Both the position numbers and the translations under genes were made by a program. This document shows, one piece after another, positions 45,233-60,927 of a DNA stretch of 64,000 nt (its first letter is position 1; each line of letters begins with the position of its first letter). The notes below the pieces were generated by a model. That model was not told where the DNA came from and did not search any database. It was given only the letters and a program-made list of their open reading frames with translations. Origin of the DNA: Pseudomonas sp. PSE14 (GTDB taxonomy: Bacteria; Pseudomonadota; Gammaproteobacteria; Pseudomonadales; Pseudomonadaceae). The stretch covers positions 5,913,164 to 5,977,163 of the forward strand of contig NZ_CP115669.1 of the NCBI RefSeq assembly GCF_029203285.1, written 5' to 3'.

Positions 45233-45820
45233 TCACGCTGCAATGTGCAGGACGCTGCGCAGGTTCTGCAGGAGCATGTTCACGCTGAGCATGATCAGCA
45301 ACATGCCGGCCAGGCGCTCCACGGCGGTCAGCCCGCGAGGGCCGAGGAAGCGCTGCAGGAACGAGGCCTGCAGTAGGATCAGCGCCGTCGCCGCCCAGGC
45401 GAGAATCACCGCCAGGTACAACTCCCACAACGGGCCGGTGTAGGTGGTGCGCAGGGTGATCAGCATGGCCAGCGCTGACGGGCCGGCCACGGCGGGGGTG
45501 GCCAGCGGCACCAGCAGCGGTTCGCTGTCGGGCATGTCGCCCAGCACACCCTGCGGGGTCGGGAAGATCAGGCGCATGGCGACCACGAAGAGAATGATGC
45601 CGCCAGCGATCCCGGTGGCCTCCTTCGACAGCCCCAGGCCGGTGAGGATGTGCTCGCCAAGGGTCAGGAAGATCAGCAGCAGGCCAAGCGCGAGCAGCAG
45701 TTCGCGCAGGGCGACCTTGAGCCGGCGTTCGGCCGGGACGGATTTCAGTGCGGCAAGGAACACCGCGATGTTGCCGAACGGGTCGGTGATCAGAAAGATC
45801 AGGACGGCGACGCCGAGCAT
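45233..45820 (-). CDS. MarC-family membrane protein
   Basis: This 195-residue inner-membrane protein has six hydrophobic segments and the MarC pattern: FLITDPFGNIAVFLAALKSVP, GIAGGIILFVVAMRLIFP, PLLVPLATPAVAGPSAL. The family was once thought to affect multidrug resistance, a claim since withdrawn; function is unknown. It is located between ampDh2 and glmU, as PA5486 lies next to ampDh2 in P. aeruginosa. The start follows TCATGCTCGGC, with a weak Shine-Dalgarno. Confidence 0.87.
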   Translation of the reverse strand: MLGVAVLIFLITDPFGNIAVFLAALKSVPAERRLKVALRELLLALGLLLIFLTLGEHILTGLGLSKEATGIAGGIILFVVAMRLIFPTPQGVLGDMPDSEPLLVPLATPAVAGPSALAMLITLRTTYTGPLWELYLAVILAWAATALILLQASFLQRFLGPRGLTAVERLAGMLLIMLSVNMLLQNLRSVLHIAA

Positions 45821-45952
45821 GATCGAGAAACTCCGGCAGGAAAGACGCCCCTACCCGAGCGGCAGCACGGGTGAGGAAAACGTCTGTGGATAACGAAATA
45901 GCGTAGCCCCACCTGTGAATAAAGACTTACCCACAGGCGGAATGAGGTGACG

Positions 45953-47320
45953 TCAGGGCTTCTTGATCTTTTCCGGACGCTTCCAGCCATCGATCACGCG
46001 CTGCTTGGCGCGACCGACCGCCAGGGTGCCGGCCGGAACCTCTGCGGTAACGGTAGAACCCGCGCCAGTCGTGGCGCCGGAGCCGATATCCACAGGCGCG
46101 ACCAGGGAGTTGTTGGAGCCGATGAAGACGTCTTCGCCGATGGTAGTGCGCCATTTGTTGGCGCCGTCGTAGTTGCAGGTGATGGTGCCGGCGCCGATGT
46201 TGGTGCGCGCACCGACTTCACTGTCGCCCAGGTAGGTCAGGTGGCCGACCTTCACGCCGTCCTGCAGGTGGGCGTTCTTCAGCTCGACAAAGTTACCCAC
46301 ATGCACCTGGCGCTCCAGCACGCTGCCCGGACGCAGGCGGGCGAACGGGCCGACATCGCTGTCCGGACCGACGTGGGCGCCTTCCAGGTGCGAGTTGGCC
46401 TTGATGATGGCGCCACGGCGCAGGGTGCTGTCCTTGATGTAGCAGTTCGGACCGATCTGTACGTTGTCCTCGATTTCCACCAAGCCTTCGAGGATCACGT
46501 TGATGTCGATCTGCACGTCGCGGCCGACGCTGACCTCGCCACGCACGTCGAAGCGTGCCGGATCGATCAGGGTCACGCCCTGGGCCATCAGTCGACGCGC
46601 CACGCGCTGCTGGAAGAAGCGTTCCAACTCGGAGAGCTGCAGGCGATCGTTGGCGCCCTGGACTTCCATGGCCGCCTGGGGCTGCGCAGTGGCGACGCGC
46701 AGGCCATCGGCCACGGCCATGGCGATCACGTCAGTCAGGTAGTACTCGCCCTGGGCGTTGGAATTGGACAGGCGCGACAGCCAGCCGGCCAGGCGCTCGC
46801 GCGGCACGGCGAGGATGCCGGTGTTGCCTTCGCGGATGGCGCGCTGCTCGGGGGACGCGTCCTTCTGCTCGACGATGGCCTGAACCTCGCCAGCAGCGTC
46901 ACGGATGATGCGGCCGTAGCCGGTCGGGTCATCCAGTTCGACGGTCAGCAGTGCCAGCTGTTCGGCATTGGCCTGGGCCATCAGGCGCTCCAGGGTCGGC
47001 TGCTCGATCAGCGGCACGTCGCCGTAGAGGATCAGCACCTTGTCCGCACTCAGGAACGGCGCGGCCTGGGCCACCGCATGGCCGGTGCCGAGCTGCTGCT
47101 CCTGGATCACGAAATTCAGGTCGTCCGCCTGCAGGCGTTCACGCACCAGCTCCGCACCGTGCCCGATCACCACGTGGATGCGGGAAGGATTGAGCGTGCG
47201 CGCGGTATCGATCACATGGCCGAGCATCGGCTTGCCAGCGACCGGGTGGAGGACTTTCGGCAGGGCCGAACGCATGCGCGTGCCCTGGCCAGCGGCGAGA
47301 ATGACGATTTCGAGGGACAT
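45953..47320 (-). CDS. glmU: Bifunctional GlcN-1-P acetyltransferase / GlcNAc-1-P uridyltransferase
   Basis: This 455-residue cytoplasmic enzyme makes UDP-GlcNAc for peptidoglycan and LPS. The N-terminal pyrophosphorylase domain has [25 protein letters not shown]. The left-handed beta-helix acetyltransferase domain (about 250-440) has hexapeptide repeats ([32 protein letters not shown]) and the His/Asn active-site region. Length equals E. coli GlmU within one residue. It directly follows the atp operon terminator on the same strand. The usual Pseudomonas partners glmR and glmS are not adjacent here; the next gene is marC. Confidence 0.96.
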   Translation of the reverse strand: MSLEIVILAAGQGTRMRSALPKVLHPVAGKPMLGHVIDTARTLNPSRIHVVIGHGAELVRERLQADDLNFVIQEQQLGTGHAVAQAAPFLSADKVLILYGDVPLIEQPTLERLMAQANAEQLALLTVELDDPTGYGRIIRDAAGEVQAIVEQKDASPEQRAIREGNTGILAVPRERLAGWLSRLSNSNAQGEYYLTDVIAMAVADGLRVATAQPQAAMEVQGANDRLQLSELERFFQQRVARRLMAQGVTLIDPARFDVRGEVSVGRDVQIDINVILEGLVEIEDNVQIGPNCYIKDSTLRRGAIIKANSHLEGAHVGPDSDVGPFARLRPGSVLERQVHVGNFVELKNAHLQDGVKVGHLTYLGDSEVGARTNIGAGTITCNYDGANKWRTTIGEDVFIGSNNSLVAPVDIGSGATTGAGSTVTAEVPAGTLAVGRAKQRVIDGWKRPEKIKKP

Positions 47321-47361
47321 GAATGACAGACCGTCCTGGTGAGCGGGGAAACCCCGGGTGT

Positions 47362-47397
47362 AGAAAAAGAAAAAGGGTAGCCAAGGCTACCCTTTTC
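47362..47397 (-). terminator. Strong terminator of the atp operon
   Basis: The perfect 12-bp stem (AAAAGGGTAGCC / GGCTACCCTTTT, 2-base loop) is followed on the minus strand by CTTTTTCT. It lies 37 bases after atpC and before glmU, so glmU needs its own promoter or readthrough. Confidence 0.92.
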
Positions 47398-47434
47398 CAA
47401 TTTGTCGCTGAAGCCCCGAGGAGCTTCGCGCGGC

Positions 47435-47860
47435 TCAGCCGCCGAACTTCTTGCGAACCTGCTGGACCGTGCGCAGTTGCGCTGCGGCTTCGGCCAGGCG
47501 GGCTGCGGCGGAGCTGTAGTCGAACTCGGCACCTTTGCTGTGCAGAGCCTTCTCAGCTTCCTTCAGTGCGGTCTGGGCAGCCGCTTCGTCGAGGTCGCCT
47601 GCGCGAATCACGGTGTCGGCGAGAACCTTGACCATGTTCGGCTGTACTTCGAGGAAGCCGCCGGAGATGTAGTACACCTCCTGCTCGCCACCCTGCTTCA
47701 CCAGGCGGATCGGACCCGGCTTGAGCTCGGTGATCAGCGGCGCGTGGCCCGGAGCGATACCCAGATCACCCAGGGAGCCGTGCGCAACGACCAGCTCGAC
47801 CAGACCGGAGAAGATCTCCGCTTCGGCGCTGACGATGTCGCAGTGGACTGTAATAGCCAT
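47435..47860 (-). CDS. atpC: ATP synthase epsilon subunit
   Basis: This 141-residue F1 central-stalk subunit couples rotation to catalysis and can inhibit ATP hydrolysis. The beta-sandwich N-domain ([35 protein letters not shown]) and the C-terminal helical hairpin with a [22 protein letters not shown] repeat are complete. It is the last gene of the operon, 40 bases after atpD. Confidence 0.96.
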   Translation of the reverse strand: MAITVHCDIVSAEAEIFSGLVELVVAHGSLGDLGIAPGHAPLITELKPGPIRLVKQGGEQEVYYISGGFLEVQPNMVKVLADTVIRAGDLDEAAAQTALKEAEKALHSKGAEFDYSSAAARLAEAAAQLRTVQQVRKKFGG

Positions 47861-47900
47861 ACCCTTGCCTCACGTAAGCGCCCGTTTCCGGGCGCACGGA

Positions 47901-49307
<1,407 letters not shown>

Positions 49308-50168
49308 TTACACCGCGGCAGCGCCGCCGACGATTTCCGAGATTTCCTGGGTGATCGCCGCCTGACGCGCCTTGTTGTAGACCAGCTGGAGTTCGCTGAT
49401 CAGATCACCGGCGTTGTCGGTAGCGTTCTTCATTGCAATCATCCGGGCCGCCTGCTCACAGGCGTTGTTCTCAACCACCGCCTGATACACCTGGGATTCC
49501 ACGTAGCGCACCAGCAGGCCATCGAGGAGGGCCTTGGCGTCGGGCTCGTAGAGGTAGTCCCAGTGGTGTTTCAGGTCTGCATTGTCCTCGGCCACCAGCG
49601 GAATCATCTGCTCCACGGTCGGCTTCTGGGTCATGGTGTTGACGAACTTGTTGGAAACCACGTACAGGCGATCGATACGCCCTTCCAGGTAGGCATCCAG
49701 CATGACCTTGACGCTGCCGATCAGATCGTTGATCGACGGCTCTTCGCCCAGGTGACTGATGGCTGCAACCACGTTGCCGCCATAGTTCTTGAAGAAGGAT
49801 GCACCCTTGGCACCGATCACGCAGAGGTCGATCTCCGCGCCACGATCGCGCTGGGCTGCCATGTCCTTGACGAGCGCCTTGAACAGGTTGATGTTCAGGC
49901 CGCCGGCCAGACCACGGTCGGAGCTCACCACGATGTAGCCGACGCGCTTGACTTCACGCTCGACCATGAACGGATGACGGTACTCGGGGTTGGCGTTGGC
50001 CAGATGGCCGATCACCTGGCGAATGCGCTCCGCGTAGGGACGGCCGGCCGCCATGCGCAGTTGTGCCTTGCGCATTTTGCTCACCGCCACCTTTTCCATG
50101 GCATTGGTGATTTTTTGCGTGCTTTTGATGCTCGCAATCTTGCTGCGAATCTCTTTTGCGCCTGCCAT
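49308..50168 (-). CDS. atpG: ATP synthase gamma subunit
   Basis: This 286-residue rotor shaft of F1 is complete: the N-terminal helix [40 protein letters not shown] start, a central [11 protein letters not shown], and a C-terminal helix with [35 protein letters not shown]. It lies between atpA (52 bases) and atpD (30 bases). Confidence 0.98.
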   Translation of the reverse strand: MAGAKEIRSKIASIKSTQKITNAMEKVAVSKMRKAQLRMAAGRPYAERIRQVIGHLANANPEYRHPFMVEREVKRVGYIVVSSDRGLAGGLNINLFKALVKDMAAQRDRGAEIDLCVIGAKGASFFKNYGGNVVAAISHLGEEPSINDLIGSVKVMLDAYLEGRIDRLYVVSNKFVNTMTQKPTVEQMIPLVAEDNADLKHHWDYLYEPDAKALLDGLLVRYVESQVYQAVVENNACEQAARMIAMKNATDNAGDLISELQLVYNKARQAAITQEISEIVGGAAAV

Positions 50169-50220
50169 TTCACACCTATCGGGTTAGCAGGCGGGGGCCG
50201 TTACCGACCCCCGCTGCGGC

Positions 50221-51765
<1,545 letters not shown>

Positions 51766-51783
51766 GCCGCTGCCCCTTCAAAC

Positions 51784-52320
51784 TCAAGATTTCAACGCTT
51801 CGGCCAGTTTCGCGAGCTTGCCGCGCACCGAGCCATCGATTACCAAGTCACCGGCGCGGATCACCACGCCGCCGATCAGGCTCGCGTCTTCCGACGCATG
51901 AAGTCGCACTTCGCGACTGAGCCGGGCGCTGAGAGCCTTGGCGAGTTTGTCCTGCTGTTCCTGGTCCAGGGCGAAGGCACTGGTGACCTCGACCTCGACC
52001 AGCTTTTCCTGCTCGGCCTTGAGTTGCTCGAACATCTCGAAGATGGTCGGCAGCAGGTCGAGCCGCTTGTTTTCAGCCACAGTCCGGACGAAGTTCTGGG
52101 CCGGAGCATTGAGCTTGTCGCCACACACGTCGATCAGCGCGTCAGCCTTGGCTGCGGCGGTCAGCTGAGGCTCTTTGAGCAGCTGGCGCACGGTGTCGTC
52201 CTGCGACACTGCAGCCAGCACACCCAGAGCAGCAGACCAATCGGCCAATTGCTGATGAGCCTGGGCGTACTCGAAAGCCGCCTTCGCGTAAGGACGAGCC
52301 AATGTGGTCAGTTCTGCCAT
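51784..52320 (-). CDS. atpH: ATP synthase delta subunit
   Basis: This 178-residue stator subunit caps F1 and binds the b-dimer. The helical N-domain is [22 protein letters not shown]. The C-terminal region contains [36 protein letters not shown], where GGVVIRAGD is diagnostic. It lies 12 bases after atpF and 18 bases before atpA. Confidence 0.97.
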   Translation of the reverse strand: MAELTTLARPYAKAAFEYAQAHQQLADWSAALGVLAAVSQDDTVRQLLKEPQLTAAAKADALIDVCGDKLNAPAQNFVRTVAENKRLDLLPTIFEMFEQLKAEQEKLVEVEVTSAFALDQEQQDKLAKALSARLSREVRLHASEDASLIGGVVIRAGDLVIDGSVRGKLAKLAEALKS

Positions 52321-52332
52321 ATCGCCCTCTGC

Positions 52333-52803
52333 TTAGATCTCGGCGGCCAGTTGATCAACCAGCTGCTTTTGCGCGTTGGCATCGATCGAAGCACCCAGGA
52401 TCTTCTCGGCGCCGGAGACGGCCAGGGCACCCACTTGGGCACGCAGGGCGTCCTTGACGCTGTTGAGTTCCTGCTCGATCTGGGCCTTGGCCTGGGCAAT
52501 CATGCGATCACCTTCGGCACGGGCCTGATCACGGGCTTCGTCAACGATCTGGTTAGCGCTCTTCTTCGCCTGCTCGATGATTTCGGCTGCCTGAGCCTTG
52601 GCTTCGCGCAGTTGCTGACCCGCTTTCTCGTGGGCCAGTTCCAGGTCACGAGCCGCGCGGTTGGCAGCGTCCAGGCCGTCGGCGATCTTCTTCTGACGCT
52701 CGTGCAGAGCCGCGATGACCGGCGGCCATACGAACTTCATGCAGAAGATGACGAAGATGGCGAACGCGATGGCCTGGCCGATCAGAGTTGCATTAATGTT
52801 CAC
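52333..52803 (-). CDS. atpF: ATP synthase subunit b
   Basis: This 156-residue peripheral stalk subunit has one N-terminal membrane segment ([25 protein letters not shown]) followed by a long Ala/Glu/Lys-rich coiled coil that dimerises and reaches the delta subunit. Length equals E. coli b (156). It lies 52 bases after atpE. Confidence 0.97.
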   Translation of the reverse strand: MNINATLIGQAIAFAIFVIFCMKFVWPPVIAALHERQKKIADGLDAANRAARDLELAHEKAGQQLREAKAQAAEIIEQAKKSANQIVDEARDQARAEGDRMIAQAKAQIEQELNSVKDALRAQVGALAVSGAEKILGASIDANAQKQLVDQLAAEI

Positions 52804-52855
52804 GCCAATACCTCGCTCGTTCGTTGTTCAGTCACAGATTTCCGCACTGCGGAAA

Positions 52856-53179
<324 letters not shown>

Positions 53180-53180
53180 T

Positions 53181-53208
53181 CACCCCCTCCCGCAAGGGGA
53201 GAGGGCGT
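53181..53208. repeat. REP-like CCCCTCCCGCAAGGGGAG element inside the atp operon
   Basis: A short palindrome (CCCCTCCCGCAAGGGGAGAGGG) lies between atpB and atpE. It could form an mRNA hairpin that protects the upstream or downstream segment and contributes to the unequal subunit yield. It is similar in motif to 1800 and 12361. Confidence 0.6.
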
Positions 53209-53222
53209 ACAGAATCTTTTGA

Positions 53223-54516
<1,294 letters not shown>

Positions 54517-54665
54517 CTGTCTCACAGTCCTCTGGCGTCGGCTTCGCAAATCAACAACTTGGCATACTTTGTGCCGACAAAATTGCGCGCAGAGTATAGG
54601 GGGCGCCGCATACCCGTTCAACCGTCAGGTAGTGATTTCCGACGACCCCTACATAGTCGCTGGCG

Positions 54666-55538
54666 TCAGCGGATGTGGGCGAGGACGCCCTGCAATTCGT
54701 CGAGGGAGTTGTAGCGAATCACCAACTGTCCCTTGCCCTTCTGCCCGTGACGAATCTGCACCGGAGCGCCCAGGCGCTCAGCCAGGCGCTGTTCCAGGCG
54801 GCTGATGTCCGGATCGCTCTTGACCGGTTTGACAGGTTCCGCGGGGGCATTGAGCCACTGGCGCACCAGGGCTTCGGTCTGGCGCACGGTGAGGCCGCGT
54901 GCGACAACATGTCGCGCACCTTCGACCTGCCGATTCTCGGGCAATCCGAGCAGGGCACGGGCATGGCCCATTTCCAGGTCGCCATGGGACAGCAGGGTCT
55001 TGATCTCGTCCGGCAGGGCGATCAGGCGCAGGAGGTTGGCCACGGTCACGCGGGATTTGCCGACGGCGTCGGCGACCTGCTGCTGGGTCAGCTGGAATTC
55101 CTGCTGCAGGCGTTGCAGCGCGGCGGCTTCCTCGATGGGGTTGAGGTCCTCGCGCTGGATGTTCTCGATCAGCGCCATGGCGATGGCGGCTTCGTCCGGC
55201 ACTTCGCGGACCATGGCCGGGATCTTGTCCAGGCCGGCCTGCTGGCTGGCACGCCAGCGACGCTCGCCGGCGATGATCTCGTAGCGGCCCTTGTCGATGG
55301 GGCGCACCACGATGGGCTGCATCACGCCCTGGGCCTTGATGGACTGGGCGAGTTCTTCCAGGGCCTGCGGGTCCATATCGCGGCGCGGCTGGTATTTGCC
55401 GCGCTGGATCAGGTCCAGCGGCAGGTGCTGGAGTTCCTTGTTGTCGACCTGAACGGCTTCTTCCTGCAGGGTAGCGGCGCTGGAGCCACTGAGCAGGGCA
55501 TCCAGCCCGCGTCCGAGACCTCGTTTCTTGGCGGCCAT
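54666..55538 (-). CDS. parB: Chromosome partition protein ParB (Spo0J)
   Basis: This 290-residue CTP-dependent clamp loads at parS sites and organises the origin region. The N-terminal nuclease-like domain has NPIEEAAA and the GERRWRAS box (about 100). The HTH has LTQQQVADAVGKSRVTVANLLRL. The C-terminal dimer domain ends LDELQGVLAHIR. MAAKKRGLGRGLDALL is the canonical start. It lies 16 bases downstream of parA in one operon. I found no perfect GTTCCACGTGGAAC parS in this window by reading, so the sites probably lie right of oriC. Confidence 0.96.
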   Translation of the reverse strand: MAAKKRGLGRGLDALLSGSSAATLQEEAVQVDNKELQHLPLDLIQRGKYQPRRDMDPQALEELAQSIKAQGVMQPIVVRPIDKGRYEIIAGERRWRASQQAGLDKIPAMVREVPDEAAIAMALIENIQREDLNPIEEAAALQRLQQEFQLTQQQVADAVGKSRVTVANLLRLIALPDEIKTLLSHGDLEMGHARALLGLPENRQVEGARHVVARGLTVRQTEALVRQWLNAPAEPVKPVKSDPDISRLEQRLAERLGAPVQIRHGQKGKGQLVIRYNSLDELQGVLAHIR

Positions 55539-55554
55539 GCGGGTTCCTTAATCT

Positions 55555-56343
55555 TTAGGCGGTGGCGGTGGTGCGGGCGGAGCGCTGGCGGCGCACCAGC
55601 TCGCCGGCCAGCGCCAGGTAGGCGAGGGCACCGCGGGATTGCTTGTCGTAGACCAGCGCCGGCATGCCGAAGCTGGGTGCCTCGGCCAGTCGCACGTTGC
55701 GCGGGATCACGGTGGTGTAGAGCTTGTCGCCGAAGTGTTCCTGCAGCTGCGCGCTGACGTCGTTGGTCAGGCTGATGCGCGGGTCGTACATGGTACGCAG
55801 CAGGCCCTCGATCTTCAGCGCCGGGTTCAGCCGCTCGGCAATGCGCTGGATGCTGTTCATCAGGTCGGTCAGGCCTTCCAGCGCGTAGTACTCACACTGC
55901 ATCGGAATGATCACGCCGTCCGAGGCGGACAGGGCGTTGACGGTCAGCATCGACAGCGACGGCGGGCAGTCGATGAGGATGAAATCGTAGTTCTCGCGAA
56001 TGGGAGCCAACGCCTGGCGCAGGCGGTGCTCTTTCATGTCCATCTCCAGCAGCACCACTTCCGCGGCAGTGAGGTCGCGGTTGGCGGGCAGCAGCTGGTA
56101 GCCGCCGTGCTCGGAGAACTGCATGGCCTGGGCCAGGTCGCACTCGCCGGTCAGCACGTCGTAGATGGAATGATCCAGGGACAACTTATCCACACCGCTG
56201 CCGGTGGTGGCATTGCCCTGTGGATCGAGGTCGATCATCAGCACGCGTCGCTTGGTGGCAACCAGCGATGCGGCGAGATTGATACAGGTCGTGGTCTTGC
56301 CGACGCCGCCTTTCTGGTTGGCGATCGCGAATACCTTAGCCAT
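55555..56343 (-). CDS. parA: Chromosome partition ATPase ParA (Soj)
   Basis: This 262-residue deviant-Walker ATPase binds DNA non-specifically and moves ParB-parS complexes. Walker A' is KGGVGKTT, at about residues 10-17. LIDCPPSLSMLTVNALSASDGVIIPMQCEYYALEGL and a DPQGNATTGSG are present. MAKVFAIANQKGG is the usual start (an ATG four codons upstream is in frame). It lies in an operon with mnmG, rsmG and parB, as in most Pseudomonas. A DnaA box sits inside the gene (56186-56194). Confidence 0.96.
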   Translation of the reverse strand: MAKVFAIANQKGGVGKTTTCINLAASLVATKRRVLMIDLDPQGNATTGSGVDKLSLDHSIYDVLTGECDLAQAMQFSEHGGYQLLPANRDLTAAEVVLLEMDMKEHRLRQALAPIRENYDFILIDCPPSLSMLTVNALSASDGVIIPMQCEYYALEGLTDLMNSIQRIAERLNPALKIEGLLRTMYDPRISLTNDVSAQLQEHFGDKLYTTVIPRNVRLAEAPSFGMPALVYDKQSRGALAYLALAGELVRRQRSARTTATA

Positions 56344-56361
56344 GGTTTCCCCCACTCCCCG

Positions 56362-57011
56362 TCATGCAATGCGGCGCAGTATCAGCAGATGGCGCTGGCC
56401 TTGGCAACCCGGCACCGCCAGAGCGTGTTCGGCTTCGACCCGGAAATCTTCCGGGAGTGCCGCAAGCTCTTCGCTGGGGTGGACGCCTTTCATGGCCAGC
56501 CAATTGGTGTGGGCGTCGCCGAGGTGGCGCGTCCAGTTGGTGAAGTCTTCGAGGCTGCTGAACGCCCGGGAGACGATGCCGTTGAACGGCAGTTCGGGTT
56601 GGAAGGCTTCCACCCGGCTGTGGATAACCTGGAGGTTGTCCAGTTTCAGTTCCAGCTTCACCTGGGTGAGGAAGCGGGTCTTCTTGCCGTTGCTGTCCAG
56701 CAGTGTCAGCGACTTGCCGGGGAACAGGATGGCCAGCGGAATACCGGGCATGCCGCCGCCACTGCCGACGTCCAGCCAGCGTTCGCCACCGGCAGCTTCG
56801 AACCGAGCGACGATGCTCAGGCTGTCGAGCAGGTGGCGCGAGACCATTTCATCCACATCGCGCACGGCGGTGAGGTTGTAGGCCTTGTTCCACTTGGCCA
56901 GCAGGGCCAGGTAGTCGAGAAGGCGCTGTTGGGTGGCGGCGTCGATGTTCAGGCCGAGTGTTTCAATGCCACGCGCGAGTTCGTCGGCGTGGCGGGCAGT
57001 GACCAGGGACA

Positions 57012-57012
<1 letters not shown>
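56362..57012 (-). CDS. rsmG: 16S rRNA (guanine527-N7)-methyltransferase
   Basis: This 216-residue SAM-dependent methyltransferase has the motif [18 protein letters not shown] near residues 80-97, with catalytic-region VHSRVEAF-like (HSRVEAF) and [11 protein letters not shown]. Loss gives low-level streptomycin resistance in other bacteria. Its ATG shares one base with the mnmG stop (TGATG), indicating translational coupling. A DnaA box lies at 56619-56627. Confidence 0.96.
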
Positions 57013-58907
<1,895 letters not shown>

Positions 58908-59452
58908 GCACCTCGTGCCTGTTGATCAAGGAGAAATAAGAGAGCCGGACAGTATAGGGGTTAAGGGCTCTCGATTGAAGGCACCTGAACAAAAAATAGC
59001 CAATCGGTGCTGTGGGCTTCTATAGAAAATAAAAGAGAGGAACTTTTTTAAATCTTTTTAGAGCTTGTGTTTATGTATGGTGAAGCCGATTTCTGTGGAT
59101 AACCACCTTGAGCCCTTGTGCCGTTTGTGTTTCACGGCATAACAACCCTGTGTCGATGCTGTCAGGTGGCAGGGGATCTCCGGTTTTCAGCCTGTGGATT
59201 AAGTGATCTGTTATCAACAGGTGGATTTATCCACGGCTTGCGACAGGTGTTGTCAACGTGGCTGTACGTGAGTTTTCCACAGGGTTCACGGAGGCCTGTG
59301 AAATACGTTTTTTTAGGCCTGGAAGCTAGTAACGGCGCTGGTTCTGTCGTTAATTCGGTTGTGGATAGAGGTTCATCTGATAAATCAGCGCGCAGGAGCG
59401 GGCGCGGTGACGGAATGGCTCCGTCACCGTTGAAGAAAAGCGGTTCTGTGGA
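58908..59452. other. DnaA-box-rich intergenic region mnmG-mnmE
   Basis: This 545-base region has an A/T-rich block (58985-59080) and at least seven 9-mers equal or close to the DnaA box. They are TGTGGATAA (59094), TGTGGATTA (59193), TTATCAACA (59211), TTATCCACG (59227), TTTTCCACA (59273), TGTGGATAG (59360) and TGTGGATTA (59447). A hairpin CGGTGACGGA / TCCGTCACCG lies at 59404-59428, beyond mnmE. It looks like a second initiator-binding region besides oriC, and also holds the mnmG promoter. Confidence 0.6.
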
Positions 59453-60820
59453 TTACTTGCCGATGCAGAAGCTGGAGAAGATGCGACCCAGCAGATCATC
59501 CGGTGTGAAGGCGCCAGTGATTTCGCCCAGGGCTTGCTGGGCCTGACGCAGATCCTCGGCCAGGAGTTCGCCGGCGCCGCTCAGGGTGAGCTGGGCGCGG
59601 CCGTGCTCGAGGCTGTCACCAGCCTGGCGCAGGGCTTCCAGATGGCGTCGGCGGGCGCTGAAGCTGCTTTCGGCGGTCTGTTCGAAGCCCATGCAGGCCT
59701 TCAGGTGCTCGCGCAGCAGATCCAGGCCATTGCCGGAGCGCGCGGAGAGGGTGAGGGTGACGTGACCGTCGGTGCTTTCTTCCAGTCCGATCGTCTCTGT
59801 GGATAAATCCGCCTTGTTGCGGATCAGGGTGACATGGGCCGGATCGGGCCGGCTGTCGAGGAACTCCGGCCAGAGGGCGAAGGGATCGCTGGCCTCCGGG
59901 GCTGTGGAATCCACCACCAGGAGCACGCGATCGGCCTCGTTGATGGCCTTCAGGGCGCGTTCCACACCGATCTTTTCCACATGGTCATCGGTGCTGCGCA
60001 GGCCCGCGGTATCGATGATGTGCAGCGGCATGCCATCGATGTGGATATGTTCGCGCAGGACGTCGCGAGTGGTACCGGCGATATCGGTGACGATGGCCGC
60101 TTCGCGGCCCGCCAGGGCGTTCAGCAGGCTCGATTTGCCGGCATTGGGACGCCCGGCGATGACCACGGTCATCCCGTCGCGCAGCAGCGCGCCCTGGCCG
60201 GCTTCGCGCAACACGGCGGCCAGTTCGGCGCGTACCGCATCCAGTTGGGAGAGGACGTGGCCATCGGCGAGGAAGTCGATCTCTTCTTCCGGGAAGTCGA
60301 TGGCTGCCTCGACATACATGCGCAGCTGGATCAACTGGTCGGTGAGATGGTGCACACGACGGGAGAATTCGCCTTGCAGCGAGCGCACGGCGTTGCGCGC
60401 AGCCTGGGCCGAGCTGGCCTCGATCAGGTCGGCGATGGCTTCGGCCTGGGCCAGGTCGAGCTTGTCGTTGAGGAAGGCGCGTTCGCTGAACTCGCCCGGG
60501 CGCGCCTGGCGAGCGCCCAGTTCCAGGCAGCGCTGCAGCAGCATGTCCATCACCACCGGGCCGCCGTGGCCCTGCAGTTCCAGTACGTCTTCGCCGGTGA
60601 AGGAGTTCGGCCCGGGGAAGAACAGCAGCAAGCCCTCGTCGATGACGTCGCCGTCGTCGGCGTGGAATGGCCCGTAGTGAGCGTAGCGAGGCTGTGGCTC
60701 GCGACCGCTGAGGGTGATGGCCATGGCGCGGGCACGGGGGCCGGAGACGCGGACGATGCCGACCCCGCCACGGCCCTGAGCGGTGGCGACGGCGGCGATG
60801 GTTTCACGGGCTGCATTCAT
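59453..60820 (-). CDS. mnmE: tRNA modification GTPase MnmE
   Basis: This 455-residue partner of MnmG has an N-terminal formyl-THF-binding domain ([20 protein letters not shown]). The G domain (about 215-370) has [22 protein letters not shown] and a NKAD-type RNKADLS. The obligatory C-terminal FCIGK includes the catalytic Cys. The end is complete, and its stop codon falls in a DnaA-box-like TGTGGATTA. It lies downstream of yidC on the same strand, with a terminator hairpin between. Confidence 0.97.
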   Translation of the reverse strand: MNAARETIAAVATAQGRGGVGIVRVSGPRARAMAITLSGREPQPRYAHYGPFHADDGDVIDEGLLLFFPGPNSFTGEDVLELQGHGGPVVMDMLLQRCLELGARQARPGEFSERAFLNDKLDLAQAEAIADLIEASSAQAARNAVRSLQGEFSRRVHHLTDQLIQLRMYVEAAIDFPEEEIDFLADGHVLSQLDAVRAELAAVLREAGQGALLRDGMTVVIAGRPNAGKSSLLNALAGREAAIVTDIAGTTRDVLREHIHIDGMPLHIIDTAGLRSTDDHVEKIGVERALKAINEADRVLLVVDSTAPEASDPFALWPEFLDSRPDPAHVTLIRNKADLSTETIGLEESTDGHVTLTLSARSGNGLDLLREHLKACMGFEQTAESSFSARRRHLEALRQAGDSLEHGRAQLTLSGAGELLAEDLRQAQQALGEITGAFTPDDLLGRIFSSFCIGK

Positions 60821-60879
60821 GTCGGCGGTCTCGTGGCTTTCTCAGGACAAAGAGGACGCTGGGCAAAACTATCCACATA

Positions 60880-60908
60880 GCAAAACGCCCCACGAGGGGG
60901 CGTTTTGG
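60880..60908 (-). terminator. Terminator between yidC and mnmE
   Basis: The 10-bp stem AAAACGCCCC / GGGGCGTTTT with a 5-base loop lies 22 bases after yidC in the minus direction, with TTTTGC following. It should separate yidC from mnmE transcription. Confidence 0.82.
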
Positions 60909-60927
60909 CAATCGTCGGGAGGGGCGA

